Below are positions 1-5,573 of a stretch of 5,782 bases of DNA, piece by piece. The position numbers were made by a program, and so were the translations under genes. This DNA comes from Omnitrophica bacterium RIFCSPLOWO2_01_FULL_45_10b (GTDB lineage: Bacteria; Omnitrophota; Omnitrophia; Omnitrophales; Danuiimicrobiaceae). Where the stretch lies: positions 1 through 5,782 of the forward strand of contig MHFM01000059.1 of NCBI GenBank assembly GCA_001804205.1, given 5' to 3'. Below the pieces are notes generated by a model. The model saw only the letters and a program-made list of their open reading frames with translations, did no database searches and was not told the origin of the DNA. The number at the start of each line of letters is the position of its first letter. The first letter of the stretch is position 1.

Positions 1-819
1 CGCAAACCAGTGATTGGGGCACTGAGTTCAGATGGTGCCATACTAGCTTATTGTAAGGTAGGCTGGGATGAAGCGACAAACGTTCTTGTGCAACGTGATG
101 CAGAAGCCCTCCGACGTATGATGAAAAGCCACTTTACCTCGTTTGTGACGCCACGAGTATTGCATTCAGGATGGTGGAACGGAAAATACTTATGTGTACA
201 GTCGGTACCAGCGGGTAAAATGAATGCTGTTTCCGGGGAGCTAACGTCTCAATGTCTAAACGCTGCAAAAGAGTTAGCTGCATCTTCCCTCAGACAACTT
301 CCGTTGGCAGAGAGTGATTTTTGGAAAAATCTTATAACCCGTGTTGAGAAAGTTCCGGACGTGTACTACCGGAGTGTTTTAGAACAAGGTGTCAATAAGG
401 TAAAGGAATGCTCGGATAGGAAACATGTGCCGTTTCATTTTAGACATGGCGACTTTACGCCCTGGAACATGAAAAGAACGAATGGGCGTTTGCTCCTTTT
501 TGATTGGGAATATTTCGATCCGGTCTCATCTTGCGGATGGGATATTTTTCATTTCTTCGTCCAAACAATGCAGCTTTTAAATAAAAAGACGCCTGGCGAT
601 GTTTGCAGAGAACTTCAAAAAGGCAAAAAAGCTTATGGATGTATAATGGAATTTATCAAAGGTTTTGAGGTGGAAGAGAAGCTAATCAAACCTTCTTTTC
701 TTATGTATCTTTTGGATCGTCTTTCTTTCTATGCATTGGAAAAACCGTTGGATTTTCACAGCCTTAACCGGTTAACGACAATGATAGGTTATTTAGTTAG
801 AGAAAGCGAGGTCGAGTGA
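1..819 (+). CDS. Aminoglycoside-phosphotransferase-fold kinase, 5' end outside window
   Basis: The protein has the phosphotransferase (APH/choline kinase-like) fold and would transfer phosphate from ATP to a small molecule or sugar; the substrate cannot be told. The frame is open from base 1. A GTG at 10 is the first in-frame start codon in the window, but the glycine-rich loop that should precede the first visible strand is missing, so the true start is probably upstream. Counting from that GTG, K16 in 'AYCKVG' fits the ATP-binding lysine and E32 in 'DAEALRRM' its helix-C partner. The catalytic loop is H146-G-D148-F-T-P-W-N153, and D165 in 'FDWEYFDP' fits the metal-binding Asp. All key residues are therefore present and the enzyme looks active. 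The stop is 4 bases before the methyltransferase, so co-transcription is likely. The fold is clear; the role in glycan or carrier modification is inferred from the neighbours. Confidence 0.8.
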   Translation, partial: RKPVIGALSSDGAILAYCKVGWDEATNVLVQRDAEALRRMMKSHFTSFVTPRVLHSGWWNGKYLCVQSVPAGKMNAVSGELTSQCLNAAKELAASSLRQLPLAESDFWKNLITRVEKVPDVYYRSVLEQGVNKVKECSDRKHVPFHFRHGDFTPWNMKRTNGRLLLFDWEYFDPVSSCGWDIFHFFVQTMQLLNKKTPGDVCRELQKGKKAYGCIMEFIKGFEVEEKLIKPSFLMYLLDRLSFYALEKPLDFHSLNRLTTMIGYLVRESEVE

Positions 820-823
820 CAAC

Positions 824-1573
824 ATGGAGACAGAATCAATATGTCCGGAGCCGGGTATGAACCGAATTCAACGAATGAAATTTCCCATTAAGCGGAAATG
901 GTTCAATAACTTACTAGATTGGTTGCGGTTTAAGTTCGATCAATTTCCAGCGGTAGACTATCAACCTATGCCGTGGCTTGGCATTCGAAATGCCAAACGA
1001 GCTTCAGGAGTTGTGTCCCGATGGAATACAATTAAGGATTTAATAACTAAACTGAAAGTTGAGTCCGTTATAGATATAGGTTGTAATAACGGATTTTTTT
1101 CAGTTAGCATCTCAAAAATGGGGATCAATGTTATTGGAATAGAAAGTAATCCAAAATATTTTCGAACCTACCTTTATGCTATACGTAAATTAGGATTGGA
1201 AAATGCAGGCGCATTGTCATGGAAGCTTACCCATAGTACGCTGACCATGTTACCTTCCGTTGACGCTATGCTTTTTCTTTCCGTATGGCACCACATTGTC
1301 AGAGAGTATGGATTTGATCAAGGGACCGATATTTTGCGCCAACTTTGGATCAAAACCAATAAAGTTTTTTTCTTTGAGACAGGTGAAAATGAAATGCCGA
1401 GTTATTATCATTTGCCTCCAATGATCCCAGACCCCAAGATTTATCTAAAAGACTACCTTGAGAAAGTTTGCACCGGAGGAAAAATAATTCATCTGGGTTG
1501 GCACGATGCATTTTCGCCAGACGGGAAGGTTGTTAAGCGAAATTTATTCGCTGCTATTAAACCTTACAAGTAG
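824..1573 (+). CDS. Class I SAM-dependent methyltransferase
   Basis: This 249-residue cytoplasmic protein should move a methyl group from S-adenosylmethionine to an acceptor, here probably a sugar or sugar phosphate. Motif I is V82-I-D-I-G-C-N-N-G-F-F, the SAM-binding glycine loop. E107 in 'VIGIESNP' is the acidic residue expected to hold the ribose hydroxyls. The strand from D147 ('DAMLFLSVWHHIV') matches the post-motif region, with H156-H157 near the active site. Residues 13-45 are basic and aromatic, which could allow loose membrane contact (inference). The ATG at 824 lies 4 bases after the previous stop. A weak purine run, AGCGAGG at 805-811, is a little far upstream, so coupling to the previous gene is likely. 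A second ATG at codon 12 is a possible alternative start. Acceptor specificity (O-methyl sugar, phosphate or other) cannot be read from the sequence. Confidence 0.85.
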   Translation: METESICPEPGMNRIQRMKFPIKRKWFNNLLDWLRFKFDQFPAVDYQPMPWLGIRNAKRASGVVSRWNTIKDLITKLKVESVIDIGCNNGFFSVSISKMGINVIGIESNPKYFRTYLYAIRKLGLENAGALSWKLTHSTLTMLPSVDAMLFLSVWHHIVREYGFDQGTDILRQLWIKTNKVFFFETGENEMPSYYHLPPMIPDPKIYLKDYLEKVCTGGKIIHLGWHDAFSPDGKVVKRNLFAAIKPYK

Positions 1574-1575
1574 GC

Positions 1576-2424
1576 ATGGAAAGCCAAGATTCTGAAAAAA
1601 TATTTGAATTAATGAAGAATACAATCTCTCAGAGAGGGTTGTCTTTTGTGTCACTTAACGAGGTTCAGCGTGGCCGCCAGGCTGCCATTTTCCTCATTGA
1701 CGTAATTGATCAAGAAACTGGCAAGCCGGCCAAGTTTGTTCTGAAGTTATTCTCAAAAGATTATCACCATAACTGCCCTACCGCTGCACGCCATGAATTC
1801 GACGTTCTGGAAAAATTCCACAACGCAGTTAAAAATGTAAACGAAATAACTTGCCCTGCCCCCATCGCTTTTTACGAATTGGACAACGGCGCTTACTTGA
1901 TGACTTATATTTCTGGTAAGTCGCTGGAATGGTATCTTGCACATACAGCGATTGATTTTAGGGATATTGTATCGCGGCTCCTAAGAGGTTTTCAGATTTA
2001 CTACACGGCAGTCGCGGAGATTTATGGAGACTTTCAGCCCAAAAATGTGATTATCAGAGAGTGCGGAAGTATTGGACTTATCGATCCTACCATGCCAAAC
2101 CCGTTTTACCATCAATTCACAGTGCAGTGTGGACCAGCCAGTATTGATATGGGATATTGGTTATATACTGTTGCTGCGGGGACTGCCAAATTAATGGTGT
2201 TCAATCCCAAGCTGTGTTTAAGATACCAAGCTTTTACACGGTGTCTGTTAAAGGAGGCGGCTTCCGTCTTTTTCCCCGCCAGGGAACATTTGTTTTTAGA
2301 AGAGGTAATTATGGTGGCGTTGAGTCATCTAGATCGACTGAAAAAAAAGTCGAAGTTTAAGAAATTTCTATTATACAGCATAGGAAAACGTGTGATAAAG
2401 AACATGGTAGGCAGTAAGAAATGA
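1576..2424 (+). CDS. Divergent kinase-fold (APH/lipopolysaccharide-kinase-like) protein
   Basis: This 282-residue protein has the protein-kinase-like fold, but I do not recognise the exact family. K57 in 'FVLKLF' and E74 in 'RHEFDVLEKF' fit the N-lobe ATP-binding pair. 'MTYISGKSLEWYL' looks like the hinge. The catalytic loop reads Y150-G-D152-F-Q-P-K-N157, with Tyr in place of the usual His but the Asp and Asn kept. D170 in 'GLIDPT' is the metal-binding Asp. The C-terminal 30 residues are rich in Lys/Arg with hydrophobic residues between ('LKKKSKFKKFLLY'), which suggests binding to an acidic membrane surface, as proposed for lipopolysaccharide and O-antigen kinases. The start lies 2 bases after the methyltransferase stop with no good ribosome site of its own, so translation is probably coupled. 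The end overlaps the glycosyltransferase start by ATGA. It could phosphorylate a glycan, lipid A or core sugar, or a lipid carrier; the choice is open. Confidence 0.7.
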   Translation: MESQDSEKIFELMKNTISQRGLSFVSLNEVQRGRQAAIFLIDVIDQETGKPAKFVLKLFSKDYHHNCPTAARHEFDVLEKFHNAVKNVNEITCPAPIAFYELDNGAYLMTYISGKSLEWYLAHTAIDFRDIVSRLLRGFQIYYTAVAEIYGDFQPKNVIIRECGSIGLIDPTMPNPFYHQFTVQCGPASIDMGYWLYTVAAGTAKLMVFNPKLCLRYQAFTRCLLKEAASVFFPAREHLFLEEVIMVALSHLDRLKKKSKFKKFLLYSIGKRVIKNMVGSKK

Positions 2425-3785
2425 TGAAAGTCTTTGTCTCAGCTTATGCATGTGAGCCAGGCAAAGGTTCTGAGCCGGGCGTTGGCTGGAATTGGGTGAA
2501 GCAAATCGCGAGATTTCATGAAGTATGGGTAATCACACGGCTTAATAATCGAGGATCAATCGAACGAGCGTTGGCAAAGAAACCCATGCCCAATGTGCAC
2601 TGGATTTATTTTGACCTGCCGTTTTGGACGCGGTTTTGGAAAAGGGGCCAATATGGTGTACATCTTTATTACTATTTTTGGCAGATCGGCATTTACTTTG
2701 TAGCTAAAAGGCTCAATAAGGAAGTAAGATTTGACGTTATTCATCATGTGACTTTCGGCAATTATTACATACCAAGTTTTCTTGGGCTTTTACCTTTTCC
2801 GTTTGTTTGGGGACCTGTTGGTGGCGGCGAATCAGCACCACCTGGTTTTTGGAGAAGCTTTGGTTTGCAAGGACGAACGCTCGAAATTTTCAGAGACTTG
2901 GGACGAACTTTTACAACAATAGATCCCATCACACGTTATGTTGCGAGAAAAGCATCACTTGCTATTGCGGCAACGGAACAGACAGCAACACGTTTAGTGC
3001 GGTTGGGAACACGGAAAGTGGTGGTGTGGCCACAAGTTGGAATGAATAATGAGCAGATACGGTATTTTTCTACCTTTAGAATTCAAAATCCGTTGCCTTT
3101 TAGAATTATTAGTATTGGTCGTCTAATTCATTGGAAGGGGTTTCATTTATCGCTTGAAGCTTTTGCACGATTTCAAAAAATCTATCCAGATACAGAGTAT
3201 TGGTTTGTAAACGATGGGCCAGAAGTTGTAAAGCTTAAAAAAATCGCCGGAAACTTGATAACCCAAAACAAAGTGGTATTTTGGGGGAAGTTACCTGCTT
3301 TGAAAGATGTATACGAGAAATTAAACCAGTGCCATGTTTTAGTCCATCCTGCCTTACATGAAGCATTCGGAAACGTTTGTTTGGAAGCAATGGCGGCAGG
3401 TCGTCCTGTGATCTGCTTGGATCTGGGAGGGCCAGCCATACAAGTTACGAAAGGAACTGGTTTTAAAGTGTCTGCGGTAACACCGGAGCAGGTTGTGAAC
3501 GATTTAGCGAGTGCGATGCTCAAACTGGCACAGGATTCCGAATTGAGAATTCGCATGGGAGAAGCCGGAAGAAAGAGGGTGGCAGAACATTTTAGCTGGG
3601 ATAAAAAAGGGGAAATGATCAGTCAAGTTTACAAAGAAATTGTGAGTAAAAACACAAAGAGTACCGACATACCCGTCATTGCGAGCGAAGCGTCCGCCCA
3701 GCATCCGCCAGACAACGCGGCGGATCAGCCGCGCACTTTGGCTGAGAACGGCGGGTCCGCCGTCTCGGGTGGCGAAGCAATCTAG
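2421..3785 (+). CDS. Family GT4 glycosyltransferase with repeat-encoded C-terminal tail
   Basis: This retaining GT-B glycosyltransferase (family GT4-like) would transfer a nucleotide-activated sugar to a growing lipid-linked oligosaccharide at the inner face of the membrane. The N-terminal domain opens with 'MKVFVSAYACEPGKGSEPG', the acceptor-side start seen in this group, followed by 'DVIHHVTFG' (H108-H109) and 'GPVGGGESAP' (from G131). The donor domain has G233-R-L-I-H-W-K-G240 and the E-x7-E pair E314 and E322 within 'HEAFGNVCLEAMAAG', both typical of GT4. The usual C-terminal helix ends near 'YKEIV' at about residue 405. Residues 418-454 are translated from the repeat element, and the stop falls just after the first repeat unit, so this tail is unlikely to be part of the catalytic fold. 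ATG at 2421 overlaps the previous stop by 4 bases; ATG at 2424 is equally possible. A weak GTAGG at 2407-2411 could serve as ribosome site. The sugar is unknown. Confidence 0.9.
   Translation: MMKVFVSAYACEPGKGSEPGVGWNWVKQIARFHEVWVITRLNNRGSIERALAKKPMPNVHWIYFDLPFWTRFWKRGQYGVHLYYYFWQIGIYFVAKRLNKEVRFDVIHHVTFGNYYIPSFLGLLPFPFVWGPVGGGESAPPGFWRSFGLQGRTLEIFRDLGRTFTTIDPITRYVARKASLAIAATEQTATRLVRLGTRKVVVWPQVGMNNEQIRYFSTFRIQNPLPFRIISIGRLIHWKGFHLSLEAFARFQKIYPDTEYWFVNDGPEVVKLKKIAGNLITQNKVVFWGKLPALKDVYEKLNQCHVLVHPALHEAFGNVCLEAMAAGRPVICLDLGGPAIQVTKGTGFKVSAVTPEQVVNDLASAMLKLAQDSELRIRMGEAGRKRVAEHFSWDKKGEMISQVYKEIVSKNTKSTDIPVIASEASAQHPPDNAADQPRTLAENGGSAVSGGEAI
3674..3783 (+). repeat. Outer repeat unit, interrupted by an insert
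   Basis: The unit begins 'CGTCATTGCGAGCGAAGC' at 3674-3691 and resumes with 'GCGAAGCAATCT' at 3772-3783. Removing one copy of GCGAAGC (3685-3691 or 3772-3778) and the bases between gives an uninterrupted unit of the common 'CGTCATTGCGAGCGAAGCAATC' form. The interruption adds 87 bases, which is 29 codons, so the glycosyltransferase frame is unchanged. Without it the tail would read P-V-I-A-S-E-A-I and then stop. Confidence 0.7.
3692..3771. repeat. GC-rich cloverleaf-forming insert within the outer repeat
   Basis: About 50 of the 72 bases at 3699-3770 are G or C by my count, far above the flanks. Possible pairings are a closing stem CCGCCC (3694-3699) with GGGTGG (3767-3772, one G-T wobble); arm 1 ATCCGCC (3703-3709) with GGCGGAT (3719-3725); arm 2 CAGCC (3726-3730) with GGCTG (3740-3744); and arm 3 CGGCG (3749-3753) with CGCCG (3758-3762), extended by AGA/TCT across a bulged A. 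The direct repeat GCGAAGC at 3685-3691 and 3772-3778 brackets it and overlaps the closing stem by one base. It lacks the conserved D-loop and T-loop bases of a tRNA. Origin and function are unknown; a small mobile repeat is one possibility. Confidence 0.5.
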
Positions 3786-3791
3786 TACAAA

Positions 3792-3851
3792 GTGTCATCC
3801 TGAGGCAAAGCCGAAGGATCTCAGGATTCTTCGCTCCGCTCAGAATGACAC
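3792..3851. repeat. Inner inverted repeat pair (TGTCATTCTGAG type)
   Basis: GTGTCATCCTGAG at 3792-3804 pairs with CTCAGAATGACAC at 3839-3851 at 12 of 13 positions. Both halves continue as diverged copies of one unit: 'GAAGGATC' on the left, and 'GATTCTTCGCTCCGC' on the right, which is the inverse of 'GCGGAGCGAAGAATC'. The right half read on the minus strand is the widely seen 'TGTCATTCTGAGCGGAGCGA' unit. It sits at the centre of the composite element, between the two outer units. Confidence 0.8.
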
Positions 3852-3857
3852 CATGGG

Positions 3858-3899
3858 GTTGCTTCGTCGTCCTGAAAGGACTCCTCGCAATAACGACGG
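3858..3899 (-). repeat. Outer repeat unit, inverted copy
   Basis: Read on the minus strand this begins 'CCGTCGTTATTGCGAGGAG' and ends 'GACGAAGCAACC', a variant of the left outer unit. It contains a short perfect hairpin, GTCCT (3869-3873) with AGGAC (3877-3881) around a GAA loop, where the left unit has the longer GC-rich insert. The two outer units therefore share their ends but differ in the middle. Confidence 0.7.
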
Positions 3900-3956
3900 C
3901 TGTAGGGGAATCGTTATTGTCATTAACCAGCATCCGTAGTAGTTTACTATGTTATT

Positions 3957-3984
3957 TTGACGTTTTTAAGCGTTTAGATATGAC
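3957..3984 (+). promoter_or_regulatory. Possible sigma-70-like promoter for the polymerase gene
   Basis: TTGACG at 3957-3962 matches the -35 consensus at 5 of 6 bases. After 16 bases comes TATGAC at 3979-3984, which matches the -10 consensus at 4 of 6. The stretch is AT-rich and lies between the repeat island and the gene at 4027, leaving a leader of about 35 bases that includes the AGGA ribosome site at 4014-4017. The consensus used is that of E. coli and the host is unknown, so this is only a candidate. Nothing else was recognised in the 3900-4026 spacer. Confidence 0.25.
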
Positions 3985-4026
3985 TGAAGATACGAAAGAT
4001 AAAATTTTAATTCAGGAAAATTTTAA

Positions 4027-5319
4027 ATGAAAAAACGAAGCATCCAAATTTATTGGTGGCAAATCGTTGGCACATTGATATTTCTAAGTGGTTTGGTGTA
4101 TCGCCGGCGGGATATTGGAATGATTCAAGAGAATTTGCTCGATCCGTCGGCTCTTTATCGAGTCGTTCTAATGGGTTTGGTTTTTTGGTTGCTTTTAGCA
4201 CGATTAATCATAAAGCGGCTTTCTTGGTTTCGCTCTCTTCTGCGCGGAATTGTTGGTTTGTTAACAGGATATGTGATGATATGTATGTTATCTTCACTGT
4301 GGTCGGTTAACCCTTGGTGGACTTTTTATAAATCGATAGAATATTTCGTCGATGTACTTTTTCTTGCCAGTGTCATAAATTCCATACGGACAATAGAACA
4401 GCTCAAAGCTTTATTTGACTGGTTAATGATTCTTACAGGGTTGCTTCTTTTGACAGTATGGATTGGAGTTTTCCTGTTACCAGGGGAAGCTATTAAATAT
4501 GGAATTGGGCTACTCGGTATTCAAATTTTAGGTGTGTTTCCAGCTGTAGCGGCGAACAGCGTAGGAGAAATTGGCGCAGCGTTGGCCATTTTTACTTTTG
4601 CTCGTTCCCAACTTCCCATGATTCATAAATGGTTTTATCGAATCATATTCGTATTTGCAACGCTGAGCCTTGTTTTTTCTCAAAGTCGTTCCCCATTAAT
4701 GGGTTTTGTTGTGGCGATTCCACTAATGCTCTTTTTGAACAAGCGGATTGGAATACTTGGTTTCATCATAGTATTATTCGTGGTTTTGCTTTCATTTACA
4801 CATGCAGAGGATTTGTTTTTTGAGTTTTTCAGACGTGGCCAAACTCCTGAAATGTTTGAATCTTTAAGCGGAAGGAGAACTTACTGGGACCAAGGTTTTG
4901 AAGTTTTAAGACAACAACCTCTTATTGGTTATGGAGCTTATGCGGGCGGCAGGTTTTATGTTTTAGGAGAGTTGTTAAGATTAGACGAAGTTAGCAGTGT
5001 CCACAATACTTGGGTTGAGATTTTGTTGGGCACCGGCATCCTTGGTTTTGTTTTTATGTCCGCGGCCGTTTTAAAAACTTGGTTCGTTTTGTTAAATCTT
5101 AAACTCAATAAAAAAACAGCCTCCACTTTGTATAGTCTAAGAGCTACATCCATAGGTATTTTGACGTTGCTTTTTGTGCGATCATTTTTTTCTTCAGGGC
5201 CTTTCATTTGGCATTCACCATTGTTGTTTTTTATTGTAGTTACATTCGCTGAAATACTTGATAGGCAATCAAAGAGAAGGCGCGAAATTGTTGCCCCGAA
5301 TTTAGTATTAAAAGCCTAG
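4027..5319 (+). CDS. O-antigen polymerase/ligase (Wzy_C) family membrane protein
   Basis: This 430-residue integral inner-membrane protein would join lipid-linked glycan units (Wzy polymerase) or move the glycan to an acceptor (WaaL-type ligase). I count about 11 hydrophobic segments, the first at residues 9-25 and the last near 400-418. Family marks include S218-Q-S-R221-S-P-L-M-G-F, the loop 'LSGRRTYWDQGFEVL' (from about residue 280) followed by 'PLIGYGAYAGG', and H326-N-T-W-V-E331 with 'GTGILGF'. Together these form the large periplasmic loop and helix typical of the family. The C-terminus is basic (RQSKRRRE). ATG at 4027 has AGGA at 4014-4017 with good spacing. It is the first gene after the repeat island and lies 20 bases before the next reading frame. 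Polymerase and ligase cannot be separated by sequence alone; a polymerase role is favoured slightly because another candidate of similar type follows at 5573. Confidence 0.88.
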   Translation: MKKRSIQIYWWQIVGTLIFLSGLVYRRRDIGMIQENLLDPSALYRVVLMGLVFWLLLARLIIKRLSWFRSLLRGIVGLLTGYVMICMLSSLWSVNPWWTFYKSIEYFVDVLFLASVINSIRTIEQLKALFDWLMILTGLLLLTVWIGVFLLPGEAIKYGIGLLGIQILGVFPAVAANSVGEIGAALAIFTFARSQLPMIHKWFYRIIFVFATLSLVFSQSRSPLMGFVVAIPLMLFLNKRIGILGFIIVLFVVLLSFTHAEDLFFEFFRRGQTPEMFESLSGRRTYWDQGFEVLRQQPLIGYGAYAGGRFYVLGELLRLDEVSSVHNTWVEILLGTGILGFVFMSAAVLKTWFVLLNLKLNKKTASTLYSLRATSIGILTLLFVRSFFSSGPFIWHSPLLFFIVVTFAEILDRQSKRRREIVAPNLVLKA

Positions 5320-5339
5320 TTTTGTAGGGATTAAACAGA

Positions 5340-5573
5340 ATGTCGATCAAATTATTATTGATTCACAACGCTTATCAACAAGGCGGTGGCGAAGATACGG
5401 TATTTAAGCAAGAAGCAGAGTTGCTTCGTCAATCCGGCCATCATGTCATTGAATGCCAGCGTTCAAATGACGAGCTGAAAGAACTTGGATTGCAGCAGAA
5501 GTTAATGGTTCCAACCCGGCTTGTTTGGGCGGACGCTTTGCTCGTAATGACAGCTGACAGAGCAGCACATTAA
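5340..5573 (+). pseudogene. Truncated GT4 glycosyltransferase, N-terminal fragment
   Basis: The first 60 or so residues match the start of a GT4 glycosyltransferase: 'KLLLIHNAYQQGGGEDTVF', then 'EAELLRQSGHHVIE' and 'NDELKELGLQQKL'. A full enzyme would be 350-400 residues. Here the frame stops at residue 77 after 'LVWADALLVMTADRAAH', with no donor domain (no G-R-L-x-x-x-K-G and no E-x7-E). I read the two other + frames across 5510-5573 and neither continues the family sequence, so a single frameshift does not explain it. An internal deletion or recombination near residue 64 fits better. The start has a good ribosome site, AGGGA at 5326-5330. The stop overlaps the next start as TAATG, so the short frame may still be translated and feed ribosomes to the next gene. 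It is unlikely to be an active enzyme. Confidence 0.7.

Larger units (their letters stand above)
3673..3899. repeat. Composite nested palindromic repeat element (REP/BIME-like)
   Basis: Two repeat unit types are arranged as a nested inverted structure. The outer type is 'CGTCATTGCGAGCGAAGC...' at the left and its inverted relative at the right. ATTGCGAG at 3678-3685 matches CTCGCAAT at 3884-3891, and CGAAGCAA at 3773-3780 matches TTGCTTCG at 3859-3866. The inner type is the palindrome at 3792-3851. Such units are known as dispersed intergenic repeats in diverse bacterial genomes and produce well-known spurious translations such as 'CHPEAKPKDLRILRSAQND'. The island is more GC-rich than its surroundings and has no T-run, so an intrinsic terminator is not evident. 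It may affect mRNA stability or folding (inference). It covers the last 37 codons of the glycosyltransferase and part of the gap to the next gene. Confidence 0.85.

Noticed and set aside
2341..2349. Run of eight A followed by G (A-AAA-AAG in frame), a possible -1 slippery site in the second kinase gene
   Set aside because: A -1 shift meets a stop at about 2360 and yields only a slightly shortened tail. The run simply encodes Lys-Lys-Lys in a basic tail, and no strong downstream stem was seen.
3182..3704. Minus-strand open frames inside the glycosyltransferase gene
   Set aside because: They are opposite a gene with clear GT4 motifs, have no recognisable domains and no ribosome sites.
3692..3771. 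tRNA-like cloverleaf in the repeat insert
   Set aside because: Arm order and size loosely resemble a tRNA, but the conserved D-loop and T-loop bases and a plausible anticodon arm are absent.
3792..3860. Intrinsic terminator after the glycosyltransferase
   Set aside because: There is a strong inverted repeat, but it is followed by CATGGGG rather than a T-run, so rho-independent termination is not supported.
3676..3939. Long open frames on both strands across the repeat island, with translations such as 'GVILSGAKNPE' and 'CHPEAKPKDLRILRSAQND'
   Set aside because: These are well-known spurious translations of this dispersed repeat; palindromic, GC-rich sequence keeps several frames open. No start site or domain supports them.
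3980..4030. Tiny frame 'MTEDTKDKILIQENFK' whose TGA overlaps the polymerase start as ATGA
   Set aside because: Only 16 codons, no ribosome site, no recognisable family. The AAATGA overlap is easily made by chance in AT-rich DNA. It might be a leader peptide but nothing supports that.
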